Origin: UBA1140 sp964573285
GTDB lineage: Bacteria > Campylobacterota > Campylobacteria > Campylobacterales > Sulfurovaceae
Reading direction: 5' to 3'
Assembly (NCBI GenBank): GCA_964573285.1
Contig: CAZNJD010000055.1
Coordinates: 7,236-71,235, forward strand
DNA length: 64,000 nt
Positions 44,591 to 52,466 of this stretch are shown piece by piece (position 1 is the stretch's first letter; the number at the start of each line of letters is the position of its first letter). The notes under the pieces were generated by a model. It was given only the letters and a program-made list of their open reading frames with translations. It was not told where the DNA came from and searched no databases. A program made the position numbers and the translations under genes.

Positions 44591-44881
44591 ATGAGTAGTG
44601 AAGAACCAAAGTTTAAAAAGATAGTTAATGCAGCAGATGAATTGAGTTTGGGTATTTCGATTGTAGTTGCTGTATTAATAGGTGTAGGATTAGGAATTTT
44701 TATGCGTAATATTTTTGGTTATCCATGGTTATTATGGTTAGGTGTCTTTTGGGGTATTGCTGCTGCTATATTAAATATCTATAAAGCATATGATAAACAG
44801 AAGAAATCTCTCGATGAACTTGCAAATGACCCACGATATAGACATAAAAAGTATGATGATAGTGATGAGGATGATTATTAG
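44591..44881 (+). CDS. AtpZ/AtpI-family small membrane protein
   Basis: The 96-residue protein has two membrane helices (about 18-36 and 44-62). The first contains SLGISIVVAVLIGVGLGIFM and the second WLLWLGVFWGIAAAI, ending in NIYKAYDKQKK, the pattern of AtpZ, an accessory of F-type ATP synthase assembly. The C-terminus is acidic and hydrophilic. The ATP synthase genes themselves are not in this window. The next gene follows after 2 bp. Confidence 0.82.
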   Translation: MSSEEPKFKKIVNAADELSLGISIVVAVLIGVGLGIFMRNIFGYPWLLWLGVFWGIAAAILNIYKAYDKQKKSLDELANDPRYRHKKYDDSDEDDY

Positions 44882-44883
44882 AT

Positions 44884-45381
44884 ATGAGAAATAGTATAAA
44901 TACACTATTAATTATAGATATAGGAGTTATAATCTTTTGTCTATTAAGTGGTAATCGTATATGGCTTATCAATTCACAAATAGGTTTTGTAACCTCTTCT
45001 TTGGTAATGATAGCTTCTATTATATCTTATCGTAATATGGTAAAAGATAGATTAGACTTAGGTATCGTTGTATCAGTTGATAATCGTGATACCATTGAGA
45101 AAATAGAAGACCCATATGATTTATATAATAAAAATAAACCTATGAGAGAAATTGTACAAGAGGAAAAGAGAAATCTAAAAAAAAATCGTCGCTCTATATG
45201 GCAAATAACCAAAGATAGTAAAGCATCTCTATCTTTTTATAGATTAGGTGCATACTCTTTATTGATTTTAGGTTTTTTCTATCTTAATAATAGTCATAAA
45301 TTAGATATAACTTCTTATCTTTTTAGCTTATCACTACCTCCAATTATAGTAATAATCACCTTAATAAGGAAAATTAGATAA
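44884..45381 (+). CDS. Hypothetical membrane protein following the AtpZ-like gene
   Basis: The 165-residue protein has two N-terminal hydrophobic helices (about 5-22, 32-47), a basic cytoplasmic loop (KNKPMREIVQEEKRNLKKNR), and two C-terminal helices (about 115-131, 140-158). No family is recognised, but AtpZ-like genes are often followed by a small membrane protein of this shape in related genomes. It is tightly coupled to the upstream gene. Confidence 0.7.
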   Translation: MRNSINTLLIIDIGVIIFCLLSGNRIWLINSQIGFVTSSLVMIASIISYRNMVKDRLDLGIVVSVDNRDTIEKIEDPYDLYNKNKPMREIVQEEKRNLKKNRRSIWQITKDSKASLSFYRLGAYSLLILGFFYLNNSHKLDITSYLFSLSLPPIIVIITLIRKIR

Positions 45382-45393
45382 AAAATTATTAAC

Positions 45394-45428
45394 CTTGATT
45401 GACATAGACTAAGAGTTTCTGATATAAT
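45394..45428 (+). promoter_or_regulatory. cbpA-hspR promoter with a HAIR-like HspR operator
   Basis: TTGACA (45399-45404) and TATAAT (45423-45428) are separated by 18 bp. Overlapping the -35, CTTGATT-N7-ACTAAG (45394-45413) resembles the HspR inverted repeat CTTGAGT-N7-ACTCAAG. HspR is the second gene downstream, so autorepression relieved by heat or unfolded protein is inferred. Confidence 0.65.
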
Positions 45429-45464
45429 CTTATTAAAATTTATAAAAAAGTATAGGGAAGCAAA

Positions 45465-46364
45465 ATGGCAAAAAGTTTGTATGAAACTCTAGGCATTAGT
45501 GAGAAATCAACTCCGGAAGAGATAAAAAAAGCTTATCGAAAATTGGCACGAAAATATCATCCAGATGTAAATAAAGATGAAGAAGCCATAGATAAATTTA
45601 AAGAGATAAACGCAGCATATGAAGTACTCTCTGATAAACAGAAAAAAGATGAGTATGATATGTATGGTGACCAGATGTTTGGTGGTCAAAATTTCCATGA
45701 CTTTGCAAAACAACAAGGTGGTAGTAATGTTGACTTAGATGACCTGCTTAGAAATATATTTGGTGGAGGTTCAGCGTTTGGTGGTAGCTCTAGCTCTTCA
45801 GGGGGATTTGGTGGCTTTGGTGGAGCTTCAGCTTTTGGTGCTGGTAAACCACAAGATATTGATATGAAATTATCTATAACTATACCATTCTATGTATCTG
45901 TCAAAGGTGGAAAACATAATATATCTTTGGATAATGAAAGTTTTGATATTAAAATTCCTGCTGGTATTAAAAGTGGAGAAACACTAAGAGTTAGAGGCAA
46001 AGGTAATACAGTAGGTTCACATAGAGGTGATTTACTAATTAAAGTAGAAGTTTCTCCATCTGACAAATATGAAAGAAAAGGTGATGACCTTTATCTGGAT
46101 ATGGATATATCACTAAAAACAGCACTATTTGGTGGTAAAATTAAAATACATACCCTCATTCATGAATCGATTATTCTAAAAATTCCACAAAATACAAAAA
46201 ATGGACAAAAATTTAGAATAAAAGGTGCAGGTGTTCCTAATAGAAAAACAAAATTAACAGGAAATCTCTACCTCATAGCAAATATTGTTTTGCCAAAAGT
46301 AGAAGAGTTGGATGAAGATTTAAAAAATATTTTACAAGAAAAACTACCTAACGGAGAGGAATAA
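45465..46364 (+). CDS. cbpA: DnaJ-family co-chaperone CbpA
   Basis: A J domain (1-70, with YHPD in ARKYHPDVNKDEE), a Gly/Phe-rich segment (about 100-128), and two C-terminal beta domains (about 135-299) are present with no Cys-rich zinc finger. This makes it a type II Hsp40 (CbpA/DnaJ class B) that works with DnaK. AGGGAAG precedes the ATG. Its stop overlaps hspR (TAATG). Confidence 0.93.
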   Translation: MAKSLYETLGISEKSTPEEIKKAYRKLARKYHPDVNKDEEAIDKFKEINAAYEVLSDKQKKDEYDMYGDQMFGGQNFHDFAKQQGGSNVDLDDLLRNIFGGGSAFGGSSSSSGGFGGFGGASAFGAGKPQDIDMKLSITIPFYVSVKGGKHNISLDNESFDIKIPAGIKSGETLRVRGKGNTVGSHRGDLLIKVEVSPSDKYERKGDDLYLDMDISLKTALFGGKIKIHTLIHESIILKIPQNTKNGQKFRIKGAGVPNRKTKLTGNLYLIANIVLPKVEELDEDLKNILQEKLPNGEE

Positions 46365-46735
46365 TGCATAGTTATGATGAACCAGTTTATCTTATTTCTG
46401 TTGTTGCGTCTATATTAAATATACATCCTCAAACACTTAGACAATATGAGAAAGAGGGGCTTATCGAGCCTTCTCGTACACAAGGACGAATGAGACTTTA
46501 TTCTCAAAGAGACATTGACAAAATTAAATTGGTACTTCAGTTAACTAGAAAAATGGGAATAAATTTAGCTGGTGTTGATGTAATTTTGAAACTCAAAAAA
46601 CAGATGGATTTAATGACCCAAGAGATTGACTCTCTGCGTGAAGAGCTAAGTAAAGTTAATCGTAATGGTTCTGTACCAACACATAAATCAGTCGTGACTA
46701 CTAGTAGTTATGATATTATAATCTTTGAAGATTAA
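46364..46735 (+). CDS. hspR: MerR-family heat-shock repressor HspR
   Basis: This is a MerR-type winged-helix regulator of 123 residues: YLISVVASILNIHPQTLRQYEKEGLIEPSRTQ (helix-turn-helix, split over residues 5-37), GRMRLYSQRDIDKI, and a coiled coil (LKKQMDLMTQEIDSLREEL). HspR represses chaperone genes such as the cbpA-hspR and clpB or groESL units in Helicobacter and Campylobacter. It overlaps cbpA, and its 3' end overlaps the convergent phosphoesterase gene by 48 bases. Confidence 0.92.
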   Translation: MHSYDEPVYLISVVASILNIHPQTLRQYEKEGLIEPSRTQGRMRLYSQRDIDKIKLVLQLTRKMGINLAGVDVILKLKKQMDLMTQEIDSLREELSKVNRNGSVPTHKSVVTTSSYDIIIFED

Positions 46736-47404
46736 CTTTTGATTTAATATAACTCCTATCTGTTTTTGACAAGCTAATGATGGTAGGGATATATAATTTT
46801 TGAATATTTTGGCTTGATGAAAATGTCCCTCTATGATTAGAGTCTCTTTAGGATAGTACTTACTTATTTTTGTAGCTCTCTTTTCAAATCTTTTAAATTT
46901 ATGACAAATATTTTTGGTTTTTAATCTTGAGATTTGAAAGTTTATAATTTGTTTTTCAAAAGGTCTTAATATTGTTAAAAAAACTCTATTTCTGAGCAAC
47001 TTTGAGTATAAATTATATCCAAATCCCATCTCATATAGGTCTCCATGAGAGAGATAAACTATTTGATTATCTAATCGGAATTGAATAGGTTGAACTTCAC
47101 GAGTATATACTTTGATATTTGGGAAAACCTCTTCTAAACAAAAGTCATGATTACCCTCTATATAATACATCTCTATAGTTTTGGATAGTTCTTGAAGTAA
47201 CTCTATAGCCTCTTGGGAAAAAGATTTGATATACTCATTGTATCCAAATAGTAGGTCAAATATATCTCCCATTAGAAAAAGCTGTGAAGTTTTTATATCC
47301 CCTCTTTTTATCATTTTTAATATCTTAAAAAAATCATCTCCATAATGAGGATAGTGTGCATCAGCTATAAAAAGAGAATTCTCCTTTATCTTAATAATTG
47401 ACAT
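46688..47404 (-). CDS. LpxH-like metallophosphoesterase
   Basis: A calcineurin-type phosphoesterase of 238 residues. Metal-site motifs are IADAHYPH (DxH), MGDIFDLLFG (GDxxD), IEGNHDF (GNHD), LSHGD and IEGHFHQA (GHxH). The order and size match UDP-2,3-diacylglucosamine hydrolase LpxH of the lipid A pathway, in keeping with lpxK in this window, but relatives with other substrates exist. The 3' end overlaps hspR and the 5' end overlaps the Fur-family gene by 19 bases. Confidence 0.8.
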   Translation of the reverse strand: MSIIKIKENSLFIADAHYPHYGDDFFKILKMIKRGDIKTSQLFLMGDIFDLLFGYNEYIKSFSQEAIELLQELSKTIEMYYIEGNHDFCLEEVFPNIKVYTREVQPIQFRLDNQIVYLSHGDLYEMGFGYNLYSKLLRNRVFLTILRPFEKQIINFQISRLKTKNICHKFKRFEKRATKISKYYPKETLIIEGHFHQAKIFKNYISLPSLACQKQIGVILNQKLIFKDYNIITTSSHD

Positions 47405-47790
47405 TTTTCACATACTCCATAGAGATTTATCTGTGCATTATTGAGTTGAAAATTCTCAATATGAAGTATCTGTTCTTTCTCTTTACTTATCTCTATATCA
47501 CGAATTTCTCCACAAGATTGACAAATTAGATGTATATGGTTATCCTTTTTGAGTTCATATTTTGATTTTTCACCATTCATAGGAACTTCAATAATGACAC
47601 CTTGTTTTACCATCAAAATAATATTTTTGTATATAGTAGCCAAAGATAGAGTAGGATAATACTCTTTAACATCTTCATATATTTCATCTATATTAATATG
47701 TCCTGCTTGGTCTATAGATTTAAGTATCCCAGTTCTCTGAATTGTGGCTTTTAAATCATTATCTTTGAGTATTGATATATAGTTTGTCAT
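47386..47790 (-). CDS. Fur-family regulator, probably PerR
   Basis: The 134-residue Fur-family protein has an N-terminal winged helix (about 1-80: KATIQRTGILKSIDQAGHINIDEI, split motif, and LSLATIYKNIILMVKQG) and the structural Zn site CQSCGE plus CEKCQ. The regulatory metal site includes HIHLIC. Its place next to a peroxiredoxin gene suggests the peroxide regulator PerR rather than Fur. A hairpin separates the two genes. Confidence 0.85.
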   Translation of the reverse strand: MTNYISILKDNDLKATIQRTGILKSIDQAGHINIDEIYEDVKEYYPTLSLATIYKNIILMVKQGVIIEVPMNGEKSKYELKKDNHIHLICQSCGEIRDIEISKEKEQILHIENFQLNNAQINLYGVCEKCQLLR

Positions 47791-47810
47791 GATTTAGCCT
47801 TTGTTATGTA

Positions 47811-47836
47811 TATTGTGAGTTTTTAAACCCACAATA
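47811..47836 (-). terminator. Terminator between the peroxiredoxin and PerR-like genes
   Basis: TATTGTGAGTTT-TT-AAACCCACAATA forms a 12-bp stem with one mismatch, 16 bp past the peroxiredoxin stop on the minus strand. Confidence 0.7.
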
Positions 47837-47851
47837 AATTACTATTAAACC

Positions 47852-48448
47852 TTATAGGTCAGCCTCATGTTTTGCAAGATATTCAGCCACACCATTAGTA
47901 TCAGCTTTCATACCCTCATCACCTTTTGCCCAACCAGCAGGACAAACTTCACCATGCTCATTAGTAAATATCATAGTATCAACCATTCTAATCATCTCAT
48001 CAATATTTCTACCAAGTGGTAAATCATTAATAACAGCATGTCTAACAGTACCATCAGCATCAATTAAAAAAGAACCTCTAAGAGCTACAGCATCATCTAA
48101 AAGAACATCATAGTCTCTAGCAATTTGTTTAGTAAGGTCAGCAACTAACGGAAATCTAACTTGTCCTATACCACCTTTATTTACAGGTGTCTCTTTCCAT
48201 GCAAAATGAGAGAATTGACTATCAACAGATACACCTATTACATTGATACCTCTACTTGTAAACTCATCTAATCTATGGTCAAATGCAATAATCTCTGATG
48301 GACATACAAATGTAAAATCTAGTGGATAGAAAAAAAGTACTGCACCTTTTTCACCTAAATTTTCCATAAGATTAAAATCCTCTACTATTTGGTTATTACC
48401 CAATACTGCTGTTGCTGTAAAATCTGGAGCTTTATTTGTTACTATCAT
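47852..48448 (-). CDS. 2-Cys peroxiredoxin (AhpC/TsaA family)
   Basis: This thiol peroxidase of 198 residues reduces H2O2 and organic peroxides. The peroxidatic Cys is Cys49 in FTFVCPSE, and the resolving Cys is Cys170 in GEVCPAGW, so it is a typical 2-Cys enzyme. AAAAAGG precedes the ATG. The gene lies upstream of the PerR-like gene on the same strand; an AT-rich partial palindrome near 48468 could be a weak PerR box. Confidence 0.94.
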   Translation of the reverse strand: MIVTNKAPDFTATAVLGNNQIVEDFNLMENLGEKGAVLFFYPLDFTFVCPSEIIAFDHRLDEFTSRGINVIGVSVDSQFSHFAWKETPVNKGGIGQVRFPLVADLTKQIARDYDVLLDDAVALRGSFLIDADGTVRHAVINDLPLGRNIDEMIRMVDTMIFTNEHGEVCPAGWAKGDEGMKADTNGVAEYLAKHEADL

Positions 48449-48520
48449 ATTTTTCCTTTTTAAATAATAATTTTTATTTGTAAGGAAATAGTATCATATT
48501 AATATTAAAATGAGATAAAA

Positions 48521-49171
48521 TTACTCTCTTTTCTCTTCATTTTCTTCCAAAACTAAATTTACAGGTTTTTCAATATTCCTGCCAATATATGGTTTACTAG
48601 CTCTAATCAATATAGGAACAATCTCTTGTAGATTATTAGACTCTCCTAAACTAGATACATCTATACGCCATAACTCTTTGCCTAATTGGTCTTTGGATAA
48701 TATCACAATATATCTATTAAAAATTTTATAAGTTTTGCGATAGGTTCTATAACTGCTATACCCTACATCACTCCAAAATGGTGAGTAATAGGGATAGCCA
48801 TATCTATATGGATACCCCCAAGAGAAACCAAATGATACATCAGGTTCACTATAAGTTCTAGTCTCTTCTTTAATTTTTTCTATACCATAATCAAAATATA
48901 TAATCTGCTCTGCTAAATTTTCATAAGTAACCTTTTTGTATCCTTTGAAATTAAGTATTTCAGCCAATCGACTACTCTGTCTCTGAAATTTAAGGTCATT
49001 AATATTAGTATCATCTCCCAAAGGTTTTATAATATAAGTAGTAGGCTTGATAAGCCTATCTGAATTGCTTATTGCATCTAAAGTTACTCGATATTTATTG
49101 ACAATAGGAGTACAACCTATAAAAATAAACGATATTAATGTCAATAAGATAGCATAGTATATCTTGTTCAT
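48521..49171 (-). CDS. Uncharacterised lipoprotein, DUF4136-like
   Basis: The 216-residue product has lipobox FIGC (mature end CTPIVNKY). A YxxVxLDAI and TYIIKPLGD start, a Gly/Tyr-rich loop (GFSWGYPYRYGYPYYS) and TYKIFNRYIVILSKD recall DUF4136-type envelope lipoproteins, but the match is by pattern only. CAAAGGA precedes the ATG. Expected location is the periplasmic face of a membrane. Confidence 0.75.
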   Translation of the reverse strand: MNKIYYAILLTLISFIFIGCTPIVNKYRVTLDAISNSDRLIKPTTYIIKPLGDDTNINDLKFQRQSSRLAEILNFKGYKKVTYENLAEQIIYFDYGIEKIKEETRTYSEPDVSFGFSWGYPYRYGYPYYSPFWSDVGYSSYRTYRKTYKIFNRYIVILSKDQLGKELWRIDVSSLGESNNLQEIVPILIRASKPYIGRNIEKPVNLVLEENEEKRE

Positions 49172-49194
49172 AATAATAATTCCTTTGAGCTTAT

Positions 49195-49335
49195 TTATAA
49201 TTTTACTTTAATCCTTTTTTGTGGAGTTATTGTGGAATAGCTATGTAAATCTGATGAGTATTGGTCAAAAAAACTGTACCATGAGAGAAGAGATAAAATA
49301 AAAATCAGCACAAATCCAACACCGACAAGAAAAAC
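49195..49335 (-). pseudogene. Open fragment of a small membrane protein
   Basis: A 46-codon open frame with no ATG holds one strong membrane helix (FLVGVGFVLIFILSLLSWY) followed by FFDQYSSDLHSYSTITPQK. An in-frame TAG lies directly upstream, with further plausible coding sequence beyond it in this and a neighbouring frame. It reads as the end of a decayed small membrane-protein gene, although a GTG start giving 38 residues is possible. It is 23 bp upstream of the lipoprotein gene. Confidence 0.35.
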
Positions 49336-49579
49336 CTACAAATATCTATAAAATAGTATAAGAAAATCTGTAAATCTTTATATTAATAATTCTATTTATT
49401 CTTAATTTTTTGGGTCTATCCCATCTATTTTCCTTATTTATAAGTTTGATATTTTAGCATAAAAAAACAAAAAAGATTATTTATTAGAAAAGATAGAAAT
49501 CCCAAAATTTTTCAGATGAACAACACCATTTTTAAAGCAGATAGCTCATCACTGTCCAGATAGATAAAAACCTACTCTT
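49336..49579. other. Decayed spacer region
   Basis: No intact gene is seen. Fragments on the minus strand are interrupted by stops and frame changes, consistent with erosion of the genes recognised at either side. Confidence 0.4.
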
Positions 49580-49688
49580 ACACCCAACTCCACAGTAACT
49601 ACAGGCTAACTTTTTTTTGCTGAGGCTCTTTAGTTGGACAAAGAGTTCTGAGATAAGAATACTCTTTGGCTAGTATTAAAGTTTTCAT
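49480..49688 (-). pseudogene. N-terminal remnant of a molybdopterin oxidoreductase
   Basis: On the minus strand an ATG at 49688 opens MKTLILAKEYSYLRTL and 13 more codons before a stop at 49599-49601. Shifting one base at a run of eight A residues joins it to KLACSYCGVGC (49580-49609), the [4Fe-4S] Cys motif at the start of bacterial nitrate reductases and formate dehydrogenases of the Moco family. Further stops and a second shift follow within 60 bases, and no catalytic domain is found. This is a dead gene fragment. The exact family member is not certain. Confidence 0.6.
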
Positions 49689-49852
49689 ATTGACTCTTTT
49701 TGTAAAAATTACTGAATTATATTTAAAATTTAGATAATTTTTCTAATTTTATTGTATGATTTCTAATCATATAGCTCTCTCTAAAGAAATAAATTAAAAT
49801 GGAGTCATTATTCTACTTGACATCTATCAACAACTTCAAAAAAAAGCTTTGT

Positions 49853-49858
49853 TATAAT
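49853..49858 (+). promoter_or_regulatory. -10 element for the 106-residue hypothetical gene
   Basis: TTTGTTATAATCAA lies 22 bp before the ATG at 49880. A TTGACA occurs at 49817 but is too far upstream to pair with it. Confidence 0.4.
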
Positions 49859-49879
49859 CAAATTAAAAAAAGGTGAAAA

Positions 49880-50200
49880 ATGTCAGTAATTATAGAATCA
49901 ACTATCAAAAGTAATCCAGTAGGACGATGGTATATCGAACTTAGAGATACTACAGAAGATGATAAGTTTGAAATTTGTTTAGATATAAATGAGTATGCTC
50001 AGAAAATAGAGATAATGGGGCAAGAGTATGGTGGAGATGTACAGGTAGCTTGGAGTTCAGATGAAAATGTAACTAAAGAGCAGATAAATGAAGTACGAAT
50101 GCAGATGAATGCTTATGAAGCACAAAGAGAGGCTCGTGAAGCAATGGAAGCCAACGGAGAAATCCCAACACATCAATCTGATGGAACACCTAAATTTTAG
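49880..50200 (+). CDS. Conserved-looking hypothetical protein
   Basis: This 106-residue acidic protein has no signal or membrane segment. The N-terminal part is probably beta-rich (GRWYIELRDTTEDDKFEICLD), the middle helical (NEVRMQMNAYEAQREAREAME), and the C-terminus Pro/Gly-rich. AAAAAGG precedes the ATG and a convergent terminator follows, so it is a single-gene unit. No family is recognised. Confidence 0.7.
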   Translation: MSVIIESTIKSNPVGRWYIELRDTTEDDKFEICLDINEYAQKIEIMGQEYGGDVQVAWSSDENVTKEQINEVRMQMNAYEAQREAREAMEANGEIPTHQSDGTPKF

Positions 50201-50208
50201 AATTTTTT

Positions 50209-50228
50209 GAGGTCAAATAGATGACCTC
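50209..50228. terminator. Convergent terminator
   Basis: GAGGTCA-AATAGA-TGACCTC, a 7-bp perfect stem between the hypothetical gene and the DUF59 gene. Confidence 0.65.
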
Positions 50229-50234
50229 TGCTAT

Positions 50235-50555
50235 TTAAAATGATGGAGTTCCTCCACCTAGAGCCTCTTTGACATTATCATCTGCCATAGAGATATTCCA
50301 CGCAGGTTCCCATACAATATCTATCTCGACAATACCTACACCATCAATTTTTTCTACTGCCTCTTGCACCCATGTTTTAATCATTTGATGAAGTGGACAG
50401 CCTCTTGTTGATAGAGTCATAACTACTGTAATATTACAACTCTCTTCTATAATAGCATCATAGATTAATCCCATTTCAACTAGATTAAAACCCACTTCTG
50501 GGTCAATTACTGTTGAAATAGCTTTATATACTTGTTCTTTCGTTATATTGCACAT
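50235..50555 (-). CDS. DUF59/MIP18-family Fe-S assembly factor
   Basis: This SufT/PaaD-like protein has TKEQVYKAISTVIDPEVGFNLVEMGLIYDA at the start (split motif: VIDPE and GLIYDA), TMSTRGCPLH in the form TLSTRGCPLH with the conserved Cys, and VWEPAW. Members help insert Fe-S clusters. I start it at 50555 (ATG TGC), six bases after AAGGAG. The longer frame from 50576 would put that ribosome site inside the gene and overlap the upstream gene. It ends a three-gene leftward operon. Confidence 0.87.
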   Translation of the reverse strand: MCNITKEQVYKAISTVIDPEVGFNLVEMGLIYDAIIEESCNITVVMTLSTRGCPLHQMIKTWVQEAVEKIDGVGIVEIDIVWEPAWNISMADDNVKEALGGGTPSF

Positions 50556-50565
50556 ACATTTCTCC

Positions 50566-51804
50566 TTATTTACCATATCCTAACATTTTAGACATAGATA
50601 TATATAAAAAAATCGCTCCAAACATAAGCAAACTTGCTCCTGATTTGAATAGATAATCATTTTGGAATAGTAATCCTATTCCACCTATCGTTGTACCAAT
50701 TGAGCTAAACCAAAACATTATATTAGCCTGTTCTTTTGGGTACATCTCATGAAGCATTGGAACTTTCTCTTTCCCTACCAGTGGCGAAAATCTCTCAAAC
50801 CATACTAAAAATGGCACTATTTTATATAGGTGTCCATTAATTAAAAATCCTATAAACCCTAATAACAAAAACCATATAGAGGTATTTAATAACTGTTCGC
50901 TATGTGGTGTAATTAAGTATATAATACCAACAATAATAGAAAAAATCAATGAACCAAATCCAAAAATCATTGATTTTGCCCAAACATCCATCTCTTTTCG
51001 TACAGTTAATTCATAGATTAAATAAATTTGATATATATAAAATCCTATACCTATAATAGTTATAATATATCCAAGCCATTGAAACCAATTAAGAGCTATT
51101 AATGCTCCAATAAATACTATACCTACACCAATAGCAACTAGATTAAAACCCCGTTTAATTGGAGTATCATCAAAACCATGAGCTAGAGAAAACATAGGTA
51201 TTAGCGTTAGTGATAATCCCATAATCGTTAGTATCACAAATCCACCAATTACTGCATATACATGAGCTTTTAGCATAGTATCTACATCTATAGAGATAGC
51301 ACCACTAAGTCCTAATGCAATAGCAAAACCAGTTATTATTCCTAATAATAGATAGCTATTACTAACTGCTACAGTTTTAACAGTAATAGTATTTATCTCT
51401 GTTTTTCTTAAAGTTGCAAAAGCTTCAGATGCAAAAATAATCATAGAAGTCAAAACCAATATTCCACCATAAGGTAGTATGGCAGGATTGACCCAAAATC
51501 CAATAATCATACCAATAGTACCAATAACAAGTAGAGGTAATATCACAAAATATAAGTCAACTATAGCATGACCAACTTCCAAAACTACAGGAATGAGTTG
51601 AGCCATAGCTCCAAATATAATCACCATAACAAAACCAAGTAGAAATAGATGAATCCATCCAGCAATCGCCATTTCTTGATATATAAATGTACTATTAAAA
51701 GCCAAAAGTGCTATAGTAGCCAATAGATAAAAAGTAACCCCTATTTTGAAAAATGGGGCTATAAGTTTAAGAGGTGGTGCAAAATCTTTGGATATAGCAA
51801 ACAT
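50566..51804 (-). CDS. Polytopic membrane protein, haem-copper oxidase subunit I-like
   Basis: The 412-residue protein has about 12 membrane helices. Conserved-looking His residues sit in helices or their ends (GWIHLFLLGFVMVIIFGAM, VLEVGHAIVD, KAHVYAVIGGF, SLAHGFDD, INGHLYKIVPFLVWFERF). The layout resembles NnrS/NorB-related or oxidase subunit I-like proteins linked to NO or haem, yet the full metal set of a catalytic oxidase is not evident. Its neighbours are a DUF2249 and a DUF59 protein, a set often near nitrogen-oxide metabolism. Function is inferred only broadly. Confidence 0.68.
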   Translation of the reverse strand: MFAISKDFAPPLKLIAPFFKIGVTFYLLATIALLAFNSTFIYQEMAIAGWIHLFLLGFVMVIIFGAMAQLIPVVLEVGHAIVDLYFVILPLLVIGTIGMIIGFWVNPAILPYGGILVLTSMIIFASEAFATLRKTEINTITVKTVAVSNSYLLLGIITGFAIALGLSGAISIDVDTMLKAHVYAVIGGFVILTIMGLSLTLIPMFSLAHGFDDTPIKRGFNLVAIGVGIVFIGALIALNWFQWLGYIITIIGIGFYIYQIYLIYELTVRKEMDVWAKSMIFGFGSLIFSIIVGIIYLITPHSEQLLNTSIWFLLLGFIGFLINGHLYKIVPFLVWFERFSPLVGKEKVPMLHEMYPKEQANIMFWFSSIGTTIGGIGLLFQNDYLFKSGASLLMFGAIFLYISMSKMLGYGK

Positions 51805-51810
51805 ATCCCT

Positions 51811-52152
51811 CTATCCGTGACAGCTAGTTTGATTTAAATCTGCTTTTTCACTATCTTCTGATTTATAAGAAAATATTAGTTTTACACGACCATCTTCTAG
51901 TTTTTCATTTGTAATATTAAAATTTGCACCAATTTTATCAAGTAATCCAGCAGGTGTTTTATGATTTATCATTACCAATTTTTTATTGGCATCTGTAATT
52001 AATTTTAGCCCCGACATCGCATTTACCATTGGGTCTGGAGGACCACATTTTGATGTATCAAACTCATAATATTGTGTATCTTCTAGTTTATATTCAAAAA
52101 ATGGCACAGTAGCACCCATTACTTCAATCTCTTTTTTTTCTATTTCAGACAT
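51811..52152 (-). CDS. DUF2249-type protein
   Basis: The 113-residue protein contains DTSKCGPPDPMVNAMSGLKLI and VMINHKTPAGLLDKIG, the core of DUF2249 (in the TusA-like fold), a domain found with haem or NO-related genes. Cys near residue 36 precedes PPDPM, where relatives have LPPPEPM; another Cys is at the C-terminus (TSCHG). AGGAG precedes the ATG. It is the first gene of the three-gene operon, 6 bp before the membrane protein. Confidence 0.8.
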   Translation of the reverse strand: MSEIEKKEIEVMGATVPFFEYKLEDTQYYEFDTSKCGPPDPMVNAMSGLKLITDANKKLVMINHKTPAGLLDKIGANFNITNEKLEDGRVKLIFSYKSEDSEKADLNQTSCHG

Positions 52153-52267
52153 ATTGTCTCCTATTTATAAATTTTTGTTATTATAATTATAATAGCTTAT
52201 AAAGAGATTGATTACAGTCAAGAAAAAGCAAAAATTGGATAATATTTCAAAAAACAAAGGATAGTAT

Positions 52268-52432
52268 ATGTCAGTACCAGCAGATGTAGGTTGTAGTAAT
52301 GAGAAGTGTGTTAAATCACCAGAGTGTCAAAGAACAGTAATTTTTGAAAATGGAACAGCTAGAGAGATTAAAAGTTTTGGAGGAACACCTGATAAAGGTT
52401 GTGGTAAATTTATTCCCAAAAAAGAGAAATAG
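52268..52432 (+). CDS. 54-residue Cys-rich protein
   Basis: A short gene from ATG 52268 (AAAGGA five bases upstream) to TAG 52432. Four Cys are spaced CSNEKC-x5-C and, 24 residues on, GCGKF, suggesting a small Zn or Fe-binding fold, as in rubredoxin-like or zinc-ribbon peptides, though not a CxxC form. It is divergent from the DUF2249 operon and followed by a clear convergent terminator. No family is recognised. Confidence 0.7.
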   Translation: MSVPADVGCSNEKCVKSPECQRTVIFENGTAREIKSFGGTPDKGCGKFIPKKEK

Positions 52433-52444
52433 ATATAGTCCAAT

Positions 52445-52465
52445 TAGGGATTTAAAAAATCCCTA
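52445..52465. terminator. Convergent terminator
   Basis: TAGGGATTT-AAA-AAATCCCTA, a perfect 9-bp stem, between the small Cys-rich gene and the DUF445 gene. Confidence 0.75.
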
Positions 52466-52466
52466 C

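Noticed and set aside
48449..48520. AT-rich partial palindrome before the peroxiredoxin gene as a PerR box
   Set aside because: Only about five of seven half-site positions match, which is easily chance in such AT-rich DNA.
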